Assembly (NCBI GenBank): GCA_903994635.1
Contig: CAJEXQ010000001.1
Location: 62,001-126,000, forward strand
DNA from: an uncultured Chlorobiaceae bacterium
Lineage (GTDB): Bacteria > Bacteroidota > Chlorobiia > Chlorobiales > Chlorobiaceae
Reading direction: 5' to 3'
Length of the DNA stretch: 64,000 bases
Every line of letters begins with the position of its first letter. The stretch's first letter is position 1. The notes under the pieces were generated by a model that saw nothing but the letters and a program-made list of their open reading frames with translations, was not told the origin of the DNA and did no database searches. Of the stretch, positions 36,610 through 45,246 are shown in pieces. Both the position numbers and the translations under genes were made by a program.

Positions 36610-36831
36610 ATGCAACACGCAATCATTACAAAAGGGCGATTGCAGTCACCGAGAAGTATTATTCTTGATGAGAATATTCCTTATACCGGAGATTTGTTTG
36701 AAATCATCATCATCAATAATACGGCGGTAAAAGAAAGGCTTTCAAGAAAGGTTGGAACTCTGAAAGGGAAAATACATATCAAAGATGATTTTGATGAGTC
36801 ACTTGAAGACTTCAGGGAATATATGGAATGA
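36610..36831 (+). CDS. Antitoxin of a PIN-domain toxin-antitoxin module
   Basis: A 73-residue protein (MQHAIITKGRLQSPRSIILDENIP, then GKIHIKDDFDESLEDFREYME). The acidic C-terminal tail with FDESLEDF is typical of DUF2281/VapB-like antitoxins that plug PIN nucleases. Its TGA overlaps the ATG of the toxin gene. ATG 36610 has GAGGAG-like bases just upstream (AGCCGAGGAGATTAA). Confidence 0.82.
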   Translation: MQHAIITKGRLQSPRSIILDENIPYTGDLFEIIIINNTAVKERLSRKVGTLKGKIHIKDDFDESLEDFREYME

Positions 36832-37211
36832 AGTTAATAATCGATACTCATACATTGCTCTGGTTTTTCAGTAATCATGATGACTTATCGGAAAAAGCAA
36901 GAAGAGCAATTGAAAATTCAAGCAATGATGTTTTTATAAGCATTGCAAGTTTTTGGGAAATTTCTATTAAACTGAGTTTAGCAAAAATAGCTTTGGATAT
37001 TCCCTTTGAATTGTTGTTTGAGGAGGCGGAAAAACTGGACATCAGCATCTTAAACGTAAAAAAAGAACATTTAATTTGCTTGAAAGAACTTCCTTTTATT
37101 CATAGAGACCCATTCGACAGAATGATTGCATGTCAATCCATCGTTGAAGATTATACTCTTGTCTCTATTGATAAGATTTTTGATGCATATAAAATAAAAA
37201 GAGTTTGGTAA
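36828..37211 (+). CDS. PIN-domain toxin (VapC-like)
   Basis: A 127-residue ribonuclease of the PIN fold: IIDTHTLLWFF with the first acidic residue, FISIASFWEISIK with the conserved Glu, HRDPFDRMIACQSI with the Asp pair, and LVSIDKIFDAY at the end. This is the PIN subgroup with a DPFDR motif. It overlaps the antitoxin by four bases. The module looks intact. Confidence 0.9.
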   Translation: MKLIIDTHTLLWFFSNHDDLSEKARRAIENSSNDVFISIASFWEISIKLSLAKIALDIPFELLFEEAEKLDISILNVKKEHLICLKELPFIHRDPFDRMIACQSIVEDYTLVSIDKIFDAYKIKRVW

Positions 37212-37269
37212 TTATTTTGGGAGCAGAGAATTGTTTGCCTCTGTTTGATTTTCAATTTTTCGTAACATC

Positions 37270-37620
37270 TTATTCGCGTTTGCCCAAGCTCTCTGCCAAC
37301 ATGGATGTTACAAGAGAGTTCATGCTAACACCCTCTTGTTTTGCTCTCATAACCAAACGAGAATGAATGGTTTTAGGTACCCTTTGAATAAACTTGCCAC
37401 TATACGTGCCGCCACTACCTGGTTCTGGAACAGGCATGTTCAAGCTTTCCAGGGCAGCTATTGTTTCTTGTAAGGCATCCATGCCATTTTCAATTGCCGC
37501 CGCTATGGTTTCGCCATCTGAAATACATTCAGAAAAGTCAGTAAATGAAATCATATAACCACCACCCTCTTCTTTTGAGAGGGGACGAATTTCAAATGGG
37601 TATTTGCTTAAATTTTTCAT
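37270..37620 (-). CDS. HicB-family antitoxin
   Basis: A 116-residue protein. The N-terminal partial RNase H-like HicB fold (YPFEIRPLSKEEGGGYMISFTDFSECISDG, then AIENGMDALQETI) is followed by a C-terminal ribbon-helix-helix (VPKTIHSRLVMRAKQEGVSMNSLV). It neutralises HicA and binds the operator. The HicA-like gene lies upstream on the same strand with 3 bases between stop and start. Confidence 0.9.
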   Translation of the reverse strand: MKNLSKYPFEIRPLSKEEGGGYMISFTDFSECISDGETIAAAIENGMDALQETIAALESLNMPVPEPGSGGTYSGKFIQRVPKTIHSRLVMRAKQEGVSMNSLVTSMLAESLGKRE

Positions 37621-37623
37621 AGC

Positions 37624-37872
37624 TCAATCCATTATAAAATCAACAAATTTCTTGATGTATATCGGTTTAATTGGCCTATGAGCAGGTATAGGTAACGTCC
37701 GACCATCAGTGCGTATAAAAACGACGTGACTTGTACCACGTTGTCGCCATTCAATATTGTAAGCGCTGGCAACGGTATTCAGACTATCAATCCGCCAATC
37801 AAGGGGATTGTTTTGCATCCGCTGAAGGATTTTATCTGCCTTGCTCACAGGATGAATGATACTAAATATCAT
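37624..37872 (-). CDS. HicA-family toxin (mRNA interferase)
   Basis: An 82-residue form from ATG 37872. The similarity covers KADKILQRMQNNPLDWRIDSL, then WRQRGTSHVVFIRTDGRTLPIPAHRPIKPIYIKKFVDFI. The His in GTSHVVF is the family's catalytic residue within the dsRBD-like fold. It is somewhat larger than classical HicA (about 60-80) and belongs to a subgroup with an added helix. The frame is open further upstream (to 37926) but without similarity. It forms the toxin-first order usual for hicAB. Confidence 0.8.
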   Translation of the reverse strand: MIFSIIHPVSKADKILQRMQNNPLDWRIDSLNTVASAYNIEWRQRGTSHVVFIRTDGRTLPIPAHRPIKPIYIKKFVDFIMD

Positions 37873-38013
37873 GATGCAAGTGGGGAAAAGAAAATGAAGA
37901 GATTTATTTGGTCTTTCCGCGTTCAATTCCCTAAATTTTTTTCGCCGGAACTGATTTCAGTGTAGATGTCGTCTGGTTTCATGAGGCGGTCGGCATAGTA
38001 CTTCCAGAAGCGT

Positions 38014-38268
38014 TCATTTGTCAGCGATTTCACCGTGAATCCACAACTCATATTCACTAATATCAATATTCTTCCGCCAAACAACTGCGTAGCCACCCAC
38101 ATCCACTCTTACAGCTCTGAATAGTGCTGCATTTCTCAACGGTGTAAACATCTCCTTCTCAAGCAAGGGGTTAATGTCATAGGTTTTCTTCTGATGATTA
38201 TCGAATTCAACGAGAAGTGAATGATCATCGATTGCTATTGCGCTTATGATTTTTGGATGATTCATCAT
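38014..38268 (-). CDS. DUF2442 family protein
   Basis: An 84-residue protein: KIISAIAIDDHSLLVEFDNHQKKTYDINPLLEKEMFTPL, then FRAVRVDVGGYAVVWRKNIDISEYELW. This is DUF2442, often paired with a DUF4160 protein in toxin-antitoxin-like pairs. No DUF4160 partner is seen next to it, so it may be an orphan. Confidence 0.85.
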   Translation of the reverse strand: MMNHPKIISAIAIDDHSLLVEFDNHQKKTYDINPLLEKEMFTPLRNAALFRAVRVDVGGYAVVWRKNIDISEYELWIHGEIADK

Positions 38269-38370
38269 GCTCTGGCTATTTCAGGCATATTCTCATCAAT
38301 GTCTTTGTTTCAAGTTTTCTTGCCTCACCCTGCTCATAGTGCAAATGCTTTCCAATTCCCACCTAGCACA

Positions 38371-38450
38371 CCGGCCTCACTTGCCATTCCCATTTATACG
38401 TTGTCAGCTCATTCAGCGCCAAGAGCGAATTGTGCGCCGTCGGTGAAGGC
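38371..38450 (-). pseudogene. Fragment of proA 3' end
   Basis: 80 bases matching the end of proA (39374-39518) with an internal deletion of about 50 bases. Shared blocks include CATTTATACGTTGTCA, TCAGCGCCA and GAATTGTGCGCCGTCGGTG. Confidence 0.8.
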
Positions 38451-38454
38451 CAGA

Positions 38455-38520
38455 GATCTCATGCTGACACCCTCTTGTTTGGCTCTCATGACCAAATGTG
38501 TGTAAATAATTTTATTAGGT
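38455..38520 (-). pseudogene. Fragment of hicB
   Basis: 66 bases matching 37315-37379 of the hicB gene (shared CACCCTCTTGTTT and GCTCTCAT.ACCAAA), encoding the HLVMRAKQEGVSM part of the ribbon-helix-helix. It is joined almost directly to the proA fragment. Confidence 0.75.
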
Positions 38521-38619
38521 GTAATCGTTTTAGGGTGCTACTTATTGCCTCAAAGCCAGAAAAATTGTTGAAGCTGCTGATGAATCCCGCTGGTTCAATG
38601 CACGCTTTGTTCGATGACG

Positions 38620-38856
38620 TTACATATTGTCAAACTCTTCTGGTTCTACATCAGGAACTTTGCTTAAAATCTCAAGAAATTTTTCATGACTACCACGTTT
38701 AGCTCGTTTTTCTAAATATTCAATCGCAGAAAGAGATGCAACTTTTTCGGCGACTGCAAGCATAACAAACTGATTGACCGAAATACCTTCTTCTTGTGCT
38801 ACTTCTCGAAGTTGCTCGTGTAATGATTTTGGTAAACGTAAACTTAATGCGCTCAT
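38620..38856 (-). CDS. Ribbon-helix-helix antitoxin (HicB/CopG-like)
   Basis: A 78-residue protein: MSALSLRLPKSLHEQLREVAQEEGISVNQFVMLAVAEKV is a ribbon-helix-helix DNA-binding domain, followed by an acidic tail ending VEPEEFDNM that can bind the toxin. It overlaps the upstream toxin gene by four bases (ATGA). The pair is in toxin-first order. Confidence 0.88.
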   Translation of the reverse strand: MSALSLRLPKSLHEQLREVAQEEGISVNQFVMLAVAEKVASLSAIEYLEKRAKRGSHEKFLEILSKVPDVEPEEFDNM

Positions 38857-39284
38857 TCTTTTACCTCACGAATAATTTGCAAAAACTCTTTCGGGGTTAT
38901 TGCTCGAATACTAAATTTTTCAGTACCTCTGAAATCTTTTATGTTGTGTGTAACGATATATTCACATTGTGCAGAAACCGCTAATTCGAGCACAAGTTCA
39001 TCATTTGGGTCAGTCAAGAATGGTCGCCATATAAAATATATCTTGTGATGGTGTGCCATTGAGCATAGCGTATCAATAAAAATTGATACCTCCTTGTTTG
39101 ATAATCCAAGTCCCTCCCGGTGACGTTGAATGACATCTTCATACTCAAGGATTAGAGCTACTGAGTCATGGATTTCAAACTGATGTGTTCCAACTAATGA
39201 TAATAACTTGTACGATGCCCCTCTCTTTGAACGCAGGGCTGCAATGATAACATTTGTGTCGAGTACGATATCAGGGACTCTCAT
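38853..39284 (-). CDS. PIN-family toxin (COG1569 type)
   Basis: A 143-residue PIN-fold nuclease: IVLDTNVIIAALRSKRGASYKLL, LEYEDVI, LTDPNDELVLELAVSAQCEYIVTHNIKDFRG, then ITPKEFLQII. The acidic residues Asp (DTN), Glu and the DPNDE group are present, so it looks active. Partner antitoxin is the overlapping downstream gene. Confidence 0.9.
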   Translation of the reverse strand: MRVPDIVLDTNVIIAALRSKRGASYKLLSLVGTHQFEIHDSVALILEYEDVIQRHREGLGLSNKEVSIFIDTLCSMAHHHKIYFIWRPFLTDPNDELVLELAVSAQCEYIVTHNIKDFRGTEKFSIRAITPKEFLQIIREVKE

Positions 39285-39371
39285 GGCGGTATTATATGCA
39301 ATGTTTTATGTAATACCAAGCAGGAGTTTTAGAAAGGTTTATAGATCCGTTTGACCCACCATGCACACCCA

Positions 39372-40628
39372 TCACACTGGCCTCACCTGCCCGTTCCCCT
39401 CAATAATCCATTTATACGTTGTCAACTCTTTCAGCGCCATTGGCCCGCGTGCGTGGAGCTTCTGGGTGCTGATGCCGATTTCGGCGCCAAGCCCGAATTG
39501 TGCGCCGTCGGTGAAGGCGGTTGAGGTGTTGGCATAGACCACGGCGGCATCGACGCGTTTCAGGAAGGTGGCGGTTGTGGCGGCATCGGTGGCGATGATG
39601 GCTTCGCTGTGGCGGGAGCTGTAGTGGGCAATGTGTTCCAGCGCCTCTTCAAGGGATGATACGGTTTTTACCGACATTTTCAGGGAGAGGAACTCTGTGC
39701 CGAAGTGCTCCGGGTCGGCTAACTGAAGGAGCGCATCAGGGTAGTGGCCGTGCAAGGCGGCAAAAGCGGCCTCATCGGCAAAGAGCAGCACCTGTTTTTC
39801 CAGAAGTGGAGCAACAAGGGCAGGGAGGTCGCCAAGGCGGTCGCGGTGGATGATGAGGGTATCGAGCGCGTTGCAGACGCTGGGGCGTCGGGTTTTGGCG
39901 TTGAAGATCACCTGTTTGCCAAGCTCAAGGTCGCCGCTTTTGTCGAAATAGGTGTGCACAATGCCAGCGCCGGTTTCGATCACGGGAATTTTGGCGTTGT
40001 CGCGCACAAAGTCGATCAGCTTCTGGCCCCCTCTGGGGATGATCATGTCGATGTAGCCAACCGCATTGAGCATGATGGCGGCGGCCTCACGCTCAGCGGG
40101 GAGCAGGTAGATGGTATCGGGGTTGATGCCGTGCTCTTTCAGGACGCTATGGATAAGCTCGACAATGGCGATGTTGGAGTACATGGCGTCGCTGCCGCCC
40201 TTCAGCACGGTGGCGTTCCCCGATTTCAGGCAGAGGGCGAAGACATCGAAGGTGACATTTGGCCTTGCTTCGTAGATGATGCCAATGACACCGATGGGAA
40301 CAGTCACCTTTTTCAGGCCAAGCCCGTTCTGAAGCATTCGCTCTTCAAGCACCACATCGAGCGGGGAGGTGAGCGACGCGACGTTGCGGATGTCGGCGGC
40401 AATGGCTTCGAGCCTTGCAGGGTTCAACAGCAGTCGGTCAACCATTTTGTCTGCCGGATCCATTCGCTCCACATCTTTTTTGTTGGCGGTGAGAATGGTC
40501 TCCTGGTGAGCAGGTATTCGGTCGGCAAGGTCACAGAGCAGACGGTTGATTGCCTCATCGGTCAGGGTGATGATTTCGCGGCTTGCCTGCAAGACCGCTC
40601 CAAGCTGCTTCGTTATCGTTTCCTTCAT
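39372..40628 (-). CDS. proA: Gamma-glutamyl phosphate reductase
   Basis: Second enzyme of proline synthesis, reducing glutamyl-5-phosphate with NADPH to the semialdehyde. The 418-residue aldehyde dehydrogenase-fold protein has [40 protein letters not shown] and the nucleophile Cys in [13 protein letters not shown]. The C-terminal [21 protein letters not shown] is typical. It lies 12 bases after proB on the same strand. A degraded copy of its last part is present at 38371. Confidence 0.97.
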   Translation of the reverse strand: MKETITKQLGAVLQASREIITLTDEAINRLLCDLADRIPAHQETILTANKKDVERMDPADKMVDRLLLNPARLEAIAADIRNVASLTSPLDVVLEERMLQNGLGLKKVTVPIGVIGIIYEARPNVTFDVFALCLKSGNATVLKGGSDAMYSNIAIVELIHSVLKEHGINPDTIYLLPAEREAAAIMLNAVGYIDMIIPRGGQKLIDFVRDNAKIPVIETGAGIVHTYFDKSGDLELGKQVIFNAKTRRPSVCNALDTLIIHRDRLGDLPALVAPLLEKQVLLFADEAAFAALHGHYPDALLQLADPEHFGTEFLSLKMSVKTVSSLEEALEHIAHYSSRHSEAIIATDAATTATFLKRVDAAVVYANTSTAFTDGAQFGLGAEIGISTQKLHARGPMALKELTTYKWIIEGNGQVRPV

Positions 40629-40640
40629 GTCGAACGGAGT

Positions 40641-41723
40641 TCAGGTGGTTATATAGAGATAATCGTAATGAACAAGGGGCTTCTGATCTTTCAGCCCCAT
40701 GAGTGACACTGTTTTTTCTGAGCTGTACTGAGCCATCCCGTAGCCAATAACCGTACCATCGGTGGCGCATACTTTGATAATGTCGCCTTTCAGAAAGCGC
40801 CCTTCAACCGACACAATTCCTACCGGCAGCAGGCTGTTGGCTCGTTCTCCCGCCACCAGCGCCATTTCAGCACCCATGTTGACGGTGACGGCTCCCTTCT
40901 CCATCCCTTCGCTGTTGGCAATCCACCGTTTCGGGCCGTGCGTCGGTTTTTGCGGTAAAAATGTTGTGCCAGTCTTTTCTCCCTCAAGAATCGAGAGGAG
41001 AATATCCGGCTTGCGTCCGTTGGCAATATGAACGGTGATGCCAAGTTTTGAAAGCTTTTGCGCAATGTGGCATTTGGTCAGCATACCTCCTCTGCCAAAC
41101 TCGGATTTTCCCGGATTGATATATTGGTGGAAATGTTTGGTTGAGGGGTCGATGACCGGAATGATCGCGCCATTGCCGCTTTTCATGTCGAAAAGTCCGT
41201 CAACATGGGAGAGAATGATATAACCCTCAACATCCATCATGGAGGCGATAAGGCCGGAGAGCTCATCATTATCGGTAAACATCAGCTCTGTGACCGAAAC
41301 GGCATCGTTCTCATTGACGACGGGGATGATGTTCTGCTGGAGCAGGGAGGTGAAGCAGGTCTGCATGTTGAGGTAGTGCAGGCGGTCGCTGAAATCGCTT
41401 TTGGTGACCAGAATCTGTGCAATGATCAGTCCGTGCTGCAAAAAGAGGTCGTTATAAGTGCTAATCAGCTTGATCTGTCCGGTTGAGGAGAGCACCTGCC
41501 GGGCGGCAACGGGCGCAATGGTACCCGATAGCTTGACCACCGAGCGTCCGGCCCCTACTGCGCCTGAAGAGACGAGAATAACCTGAATGCCCAGTTTGTG
41601 CAGTGCGGCAATCTGGGCAGTGAGACTGTTGAGCACGTCAAGGTCAAGCTCTCCGTTTTTACCGGTAATGACGTTGGTGCCGACCTTGACGACAATTTTT
41701 TTATAAATATGTTGCTGTTTCAT
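40641..41723 (-). CDS. proB: Glutamate 5-kinase
   Basis: First enzyme of proline synthesis, subject to proline feedback inhibition. It has 360 residues. The amino acid kinase domain shows KIVVKVGTNVIT, ILVSSGAVGAG, NENDAVS, FTDNDELSGLIA and the FGRGGMLTKC region. A C-terminal PUA domain spans about residues 280-355. It forms a proBA operon. The SMR transporter gene on the same strand ends upstream and nearly abuts (3 bases), so co-transcription is possible. Confidence 0.97.
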   Translation of the reverse strand: MKQQHIYKKIVVKVGTNVITGKNGELDLDVLNSLTAQIAALHKLGIQVILVSSGAVGAGRSVVKLSGTIAPVAARQVLSSTGQIKLISTYNDLFLQHGLIIAQILVTKSDFSDRLHYLNMQTCFTSLLQQNIIPVVNENDAVSVTELMFTDNDELSGLIASMMDVEGYIILSHVDGLFDMKSGNGAIIPVIDPSTKHFHQYINPGKSEFGRGGMLTKCHIAQKLSKLGITVHIANGRKPDILLSILEGEKTGTTFLPQKPTHGPKRWIANSEGMEKGAVTVNMGAEMALVAGERANSLLPVGIVSVEGRFLKGDIIKVCATDGTVIGYGMAQYSSEKTVSLMGLKDQKPLVHYDYLYITT

Positions 41724-41726
41724 CTT

Positions 41727-42053
41727 TTAGTGAAGCTGTTCCTGACTATAGTGTAATCCTGCAACGCCAATAATAATCAGCAGCAGGGAGATAATTTTGA
41801 TGGCATTGATACCCTCTCCGAACCAGAGAACGCCGATAACGGTAATTGCCGCCGTTCCGACTCCCGACCAGATAGCATACGTCAAGGCGATGGGCAGTAC
41901 CTTGAGCGCCATCGAGAGAAAGGTAAAGCTCAGCCCGTAGAAAATAAAGATAAAAAGCGTTGGCACAAGTTTACTGAACCCGTCAGAAAATTTCATGCAG
42001 GTTGTGCCTGAGACCTCAAGCAGGATAGCGACAACAAGATAGAGCCAGTGCAT
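41727..42053 (-). CDS. Small multidrug resistance (SMR) family transporter
   Basis: A 108-residue four-helix membrane protein. MHWLYLVVAILLEVSGTTCMKFSDGF contains the conserved Glu in helix 1 (ILLEVSGT) that carries protons and substrate. Further helices include PIALTYAIWSGVGTAAITVIGVLWFGE. It belongs to the EmrE/QacE/SugE group and functions as a dimer in the inner membrane; substrate (cations, polyamines or guanidinium) is unresolved. The ATG at 42053 gives the standard length; the longer frame adds 32 non-homologous residues. Confidence 0.93.
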   Translation of the reverse strand: MHWLYLVVAILLEVSGTTCMKFSDGFSKLVPTLFIFIFYGLSFTFLSMALKVLPIALTYAIWSGVGTAAITVIGVLWFGEGINAIKIISLLLIIIGVAGLHYSQEQLH

Positions 42054-42219
42054 GGAAGAAAAGGTAAAAGGTTTTAAGAGTGATAGTAAGGGCACCTGTT
42101 TGTGTTCGACTGAAAAGATATGCATATTTCCGAAAGAATTGAATCGCATTTTGCCTTGCGTGGCTTTTTCACTGAAGCTTGTTTTTTAAAAGGTATATGG
42201 CGAAAATAACTTTTGTGCC

Positions 42220-44376
42220 ATGCTGTTGATGAGCCCGCTTGATATAACTCTGCCCTTGAAAAACCCGGTGTTGCAGTTTTCCCTGTTGCTGCTTATTATT
42301 CTTTTTGCGCCGGTTCTCTTGGGCAGGCTGAAAATTCCGAGTCTGGTCAGCCTGATTATTGCTGGGGCGGTGATTGGCCCTTTTGGACTGAACTTGATGC
42401 TGCGCGACAGCAGTATTATTCTCTTCGGAACGGTCGGGCTCCTCTATATCATGTTTCTTGCAGGGCTGGAGATTGATGTTGCCGATTTTCGCAAAAACAG
42501 CAGCAAAAGCATTTTCTTCGGGCTCTATACCTTTTTTGTTTCTATTCTGCTTGGCATCGTTGTGTCGCTCTATATTCTTCAATTTTCACTTCTCTCATCT
42601 ATTCTTGTCGGCAGTATCTTTGCCTCTCACACGCTCATCATCTACCCGGTCGTCAGCAAGCTTGGCATAGCCAAAAACAAGGCTGTTAATATTGCTATTG
42701 GTGGTACTATTATCACCGATACTCTTGCGTTGCTCGTGCTGGCTGTTGTTGCCGGAATCTCGACGGGAGAGGTGATGAGTGGATTCTGGATCAGGCTTCT
42801 TGTCGGGCTCACGCTTTTCAGTCTGGTTGTGCTTCTGCTCTTTCCGATTATTGCCAGATGGTTTTTCAAGCGCTTTGACGATAGTGTTTTGCAATATCTT
42901 TTTGTGTTGGCCATGGTCTTTTTCAGCGGATTTCTTGCTGAAGCTGCGGGTGTTGAGGCTATTATCGGGGCATTTCTTGGAGGGCTCGCCCTGAATCAAC
43001 TGATTCCACGAACCTCGCCGCTGATGAACAGAATCAAGTTTGTTGGTAACGCCATCTTTATTCCATTTTTTCTGATAGGGGTCGGGATGCTTATTGATAT
43101 CCGTGCTCTTTTCAAGGATTATGAAACCATAAAGGTCGCTGCAGTTATCACCCTGGCAGCAACGGCGGCCAAATATTTCTCGGCATGGATAACCCAGAAG
43201 ATTTATGGGCTTTCGCTCGACCAGAGGCGACTGATCTTTGGGCTTATCAGCGCTCATGCGGCAGTGGCGCTGGCCACGGTGCTTATCGGTTATAACACGG
43301 TCACCGGTTATACAGTCACTGGTACTCCCGTCAGATTGCTTGACGAAAGCGTGCTGAATGGAACCATTCTTTTTATTCTGGTCACCTGCACGCTGGCAAC
43401 AGTCATTGGGGAGAAAGGGGCTCACAATATCGCCCTTGCCGAGGCGGCTGATGATGTTTCAGAATCGGGACTTATGGCAAAAGAGAGCAGGATACTTATT
43501 CATACTGATGACCTCAGCACTGTAGAAGAGCTGGTTAATCTCAGTGTGACCGTGACATCAGATAAAACCCGCAACGGCATTTATGCCATGCATGTTGCCG
43601 ATAACAGCTTGCCTGATGAAACGGCGGAGAAGAATGCGGGCAAAATCTTTGAAAAGGCGGCAGTTGCAGCCTCTTCGACCGATAATGTTTTGACGGGGCT
43701 GCTTCGGTATGACTGCGATGTGGCCAACGGTATTTCCTGTGTTATCAGGGAGCAAAAAATCACTGACCTGATTTTGGGAGTGCATCACCAAAGCTCTATC
43801 ATGGAGAGTTTGCTCGGCAGTTCGTCGGAGAGCATTCTTGGGAGATGTAACGTTACCACTTTTATCTACAAGCCCTTCCAGCCGCTTGCAACGATCAGGC
43901 GCACCATTATGGTTATCCCTGAGGGCGCAGAAAATGAGATTGGTTTTTTGCTCTGGCAGCAGCGCGTTACGAACTTTATTAAAAACAGTGGCAGCAAACT
44001 GGTGGTCTACGCCTCGAAGCAAACCATTGCCTGTTTGAAGGAGAATTATGCCAAAGCCGTCCCTGATGCTGAGTACAAGGTGTTCAGGGAGTGGAATGAT
44101 TTTCTGCTGCTGTCGAGCGAGATAAAAAGTGATGATAATCTCATTATTGTGATGAGCCGAAAACATCACCCCTCTTACCATGCCAAGATGGCCAGGATTC
44201 CGGCCTATCTCAACAGTTATTTCCAAAAAAACAGTTTTATTCTTATTTATCCCGTTCAGACCGGCGTTCCCGAGGACGCTTGCGATGATATTCCTGAGCA
44301 GCCTGTCAAAAAAGTTGCCGTCAGTTTTGTTGGTGTCAGAAAAATGCTGAAGAAGGTGTTTAAGGGAAGGACTTGA
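42220..44376 (+). CDS. Cation:proton antiporter, CPA2 family, with C-terminal universal-stress-like part
   Basis: A 718-residue protein. Residues 10-390 hold 12-13 hydrophobic helices of a KefB/NapA-type exchanger (LLGRLKIPSLVSLIIAGAVIGP, GTIITDTLALLVLA with the Asp, AAGVEAIIGAFLGGLALNQLIP). The last 300 residues are soluble and resemble tandem UspA-like domains (ILIHTDDLSTVEELV, MVIPEGAENEIGFLL), probably regulatory. It exchanges Na+ or K+ for protons. Start ATG 42220, or 42229 in the same frame. Confidence 0.9.
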   Translation: MLLMSPLDITLPLKNPVLQFSLLLLIILFAPVLLGRLKIPSLVSLIIAGAVIGPFGLNLMLRDSSIILFGTVGLLYIMFLAGLEIDVADFRKNSSKSIFFGLYTFFVSILLGIVVSLYILQFSLLSSILVGSIFASHTLIIYPVVSKLGIAKNKAVNIAIGGTIITDTLALLVLAVVAGISTGEVMSGFWIRLLVGLTLFSLVVLLLFPIIARWFFKRFDDSVLQYLFVLAMVFFSGFLAEAAGVEAIIGAFLGGLALNQLIPRTSPLMNRIKFVGNAIFIPFFLIGVGMLIDIRALFKDYETIKVAAVITLAATAAKYFSAWITQKIYGLSLDQRRLIFGLISAHAAVALATVLIGYNTVTGYTVTGTPVRLLDESVLNGTILFILVTCTLATVIGEKGAHNIALAEAADDVSESGLMAKESRILIHTDDLSTVEELVNLSVTVTSDKTRNGIYAMHVADNSLPDETAEKNAGKIFEKAAVAASSTDNVLTGLLRYDCDVANGISCVIREQKITDLILGVHHQSSIMESLLGSSSESILGRCNVTTFIYKPFQPLATIRRTIMVIPEGAENEIGFLLWQQRVTNFIKNSGSKLVVYASKQTIACLKENYAKAVPDAEYKVFREWNDFLLLSSEIKSDDNLIIVMSRKHHPSYHAKMARIPAYLNSYFQKNSFILIYPVQTGVPEDACDDIPEQPVKKVAVSFVGVRKMLKKVFKGRT

Positions 44377-44506
44377 ACTGAGTTGAAACGCCGGCTTCAC
44401 AAAGAACTCTTTGTGCTTGCAAAGGAAGGTAAAATGCCTTATACTGGATAAATTTAATCCAGTTCGTACCATTATCTCTTAACTCAAACAAAAAAAGGAA
44501 AATACC

Positions 44507-45097
44507 ATGAGTGTGCTTGTTGGCCGCAAGGCCCCGGATTTTGATGTTGCCGCTGTTGTTGATGGCTTGCAGTTTGTTGATTCCTGCAAGCTTTCCGATT
44601 TCAGGGGAAAGTATGTAGTGCTCTTTTTCTATCCGCTTGATTTCACCTTTGTCTGTCCGACAGAGTTGCATGCATTTCAGGAGAAGCTTGAGGAGTTCCG
44701 CCAAAGAAATGTTGAGCTGATCGGTTGTTCAGTCGACTCCAAGTTTTCTCATTACGCATGGCTTCGCACGCCAAGAAATTTGGGCGGTATTGAGGGCGTT
44801 ACCTATACGCTGCTTTCTGATCTCAACAAGACGGTCGCAGCCGATTACGATGTGTTGCTTGAAGGTGCGGGGATTGCGCTGAGAGGATTGTTCCTGATTG
44901 ATAAAGAGGGTGTTGTGCAGCACCAGGTGGTGAACAATTTGCCTCTTGGCCGTAATGTGGATGAGGCGCTCCGTCTGGTTGACGCACTTCAGTTTACCGA
45001 AGAGTTTGGTGAAGTCTGCCCCGCGAACTGGAACAAGGGTGACAAAACGATGAAGCCGGATGAAGAGGGACTGAAGGAGTTTTTTAAAGAGACCTGA
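44507..45097 (+). CDS. Peroxiredoxin, typical 2-Cys (AhpC/TSA)
   Basis: A 196-residue thiol peroxidase. Peroxidatic Cys50 lies in FYPLDFTFVCPTE, the Arg partner lies in the WLRTPRNLGG stretch, and resolving Cys171 lies in GEVCPANW, so it is a 2-Cys enzyme with the C-terminal tail wrapped onto the partner subunit. It reduces H2O2 and organic peroxides using thioredoxin or a flavoprotein. ATG 44507 is preceded by AAAAAAGGAAAA. A strong terminator follows at 45208. Confidence 0.96.
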   Translation: MSVLVGRKAPDFDVAAVVDGLQFVDSCKLSDFRGKYVVLFFYPLDFTFVCPTELHAFQEKLEEFRQRNVELIGCSVDSKFSHYAWLRTPRNLGGIEGVTYTLLSDLNKTVAADYDVLLEGAGIALRGLFLIDKEGVVQHQVVNNLPLGRNVDEALRLVDALQFTEEFGEVCPANWNKGDKTMKPDEEGLKEFFKET

Positions 45098-45207
45098 TTG
45101 TCAGGTAATAGCGGCTGCGTTGGTATTTGTTCTTGAACCGTGATTCATCAGATTTACCTGATGGTCATGATTTCATCGATTTGTTCAGACATGTACGTTT
45201 TTGTGTC

Positions 45208-45243
45208 GCAGGGGCGTATTGCAATACGCCCCTGCTTTTTTTT
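45208..45243 (+). terminator. Rho-independent terminator
   Basis: GCAGGGGCGTATT and its exact complement form a 13-14-bp stem with almost no loop, followed by eight T. It ends the peroxiredoxin transcript, just before convergent proS. Confidence 0.92.
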
Positions 45244-45246
45244 CGA

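Larger units (their letters stand above)
38269..38619. other. Region of gene scars (proA and hicB fragments)
   Basis: Contains a degraded 3' piece of proA (38371-38450) and a degraded piece of hicB (38455-38520). Otherwise no gene is recognised. Confidence 0.6.

Noticed and set aside
39744..40706. 320-codon open frame antisense to proA
   Set aside because: It is a shadow of proA, with no family features; the proA strand has clear aldehyde dehydrogenase motifs.
42595..43425. 276-codon minus-strand frame under the CPA2 antiporter
   Set aside because: Charged, repetitive composition caused by the complement of hydrophobic codons; the sense strand is an obvious transporter.
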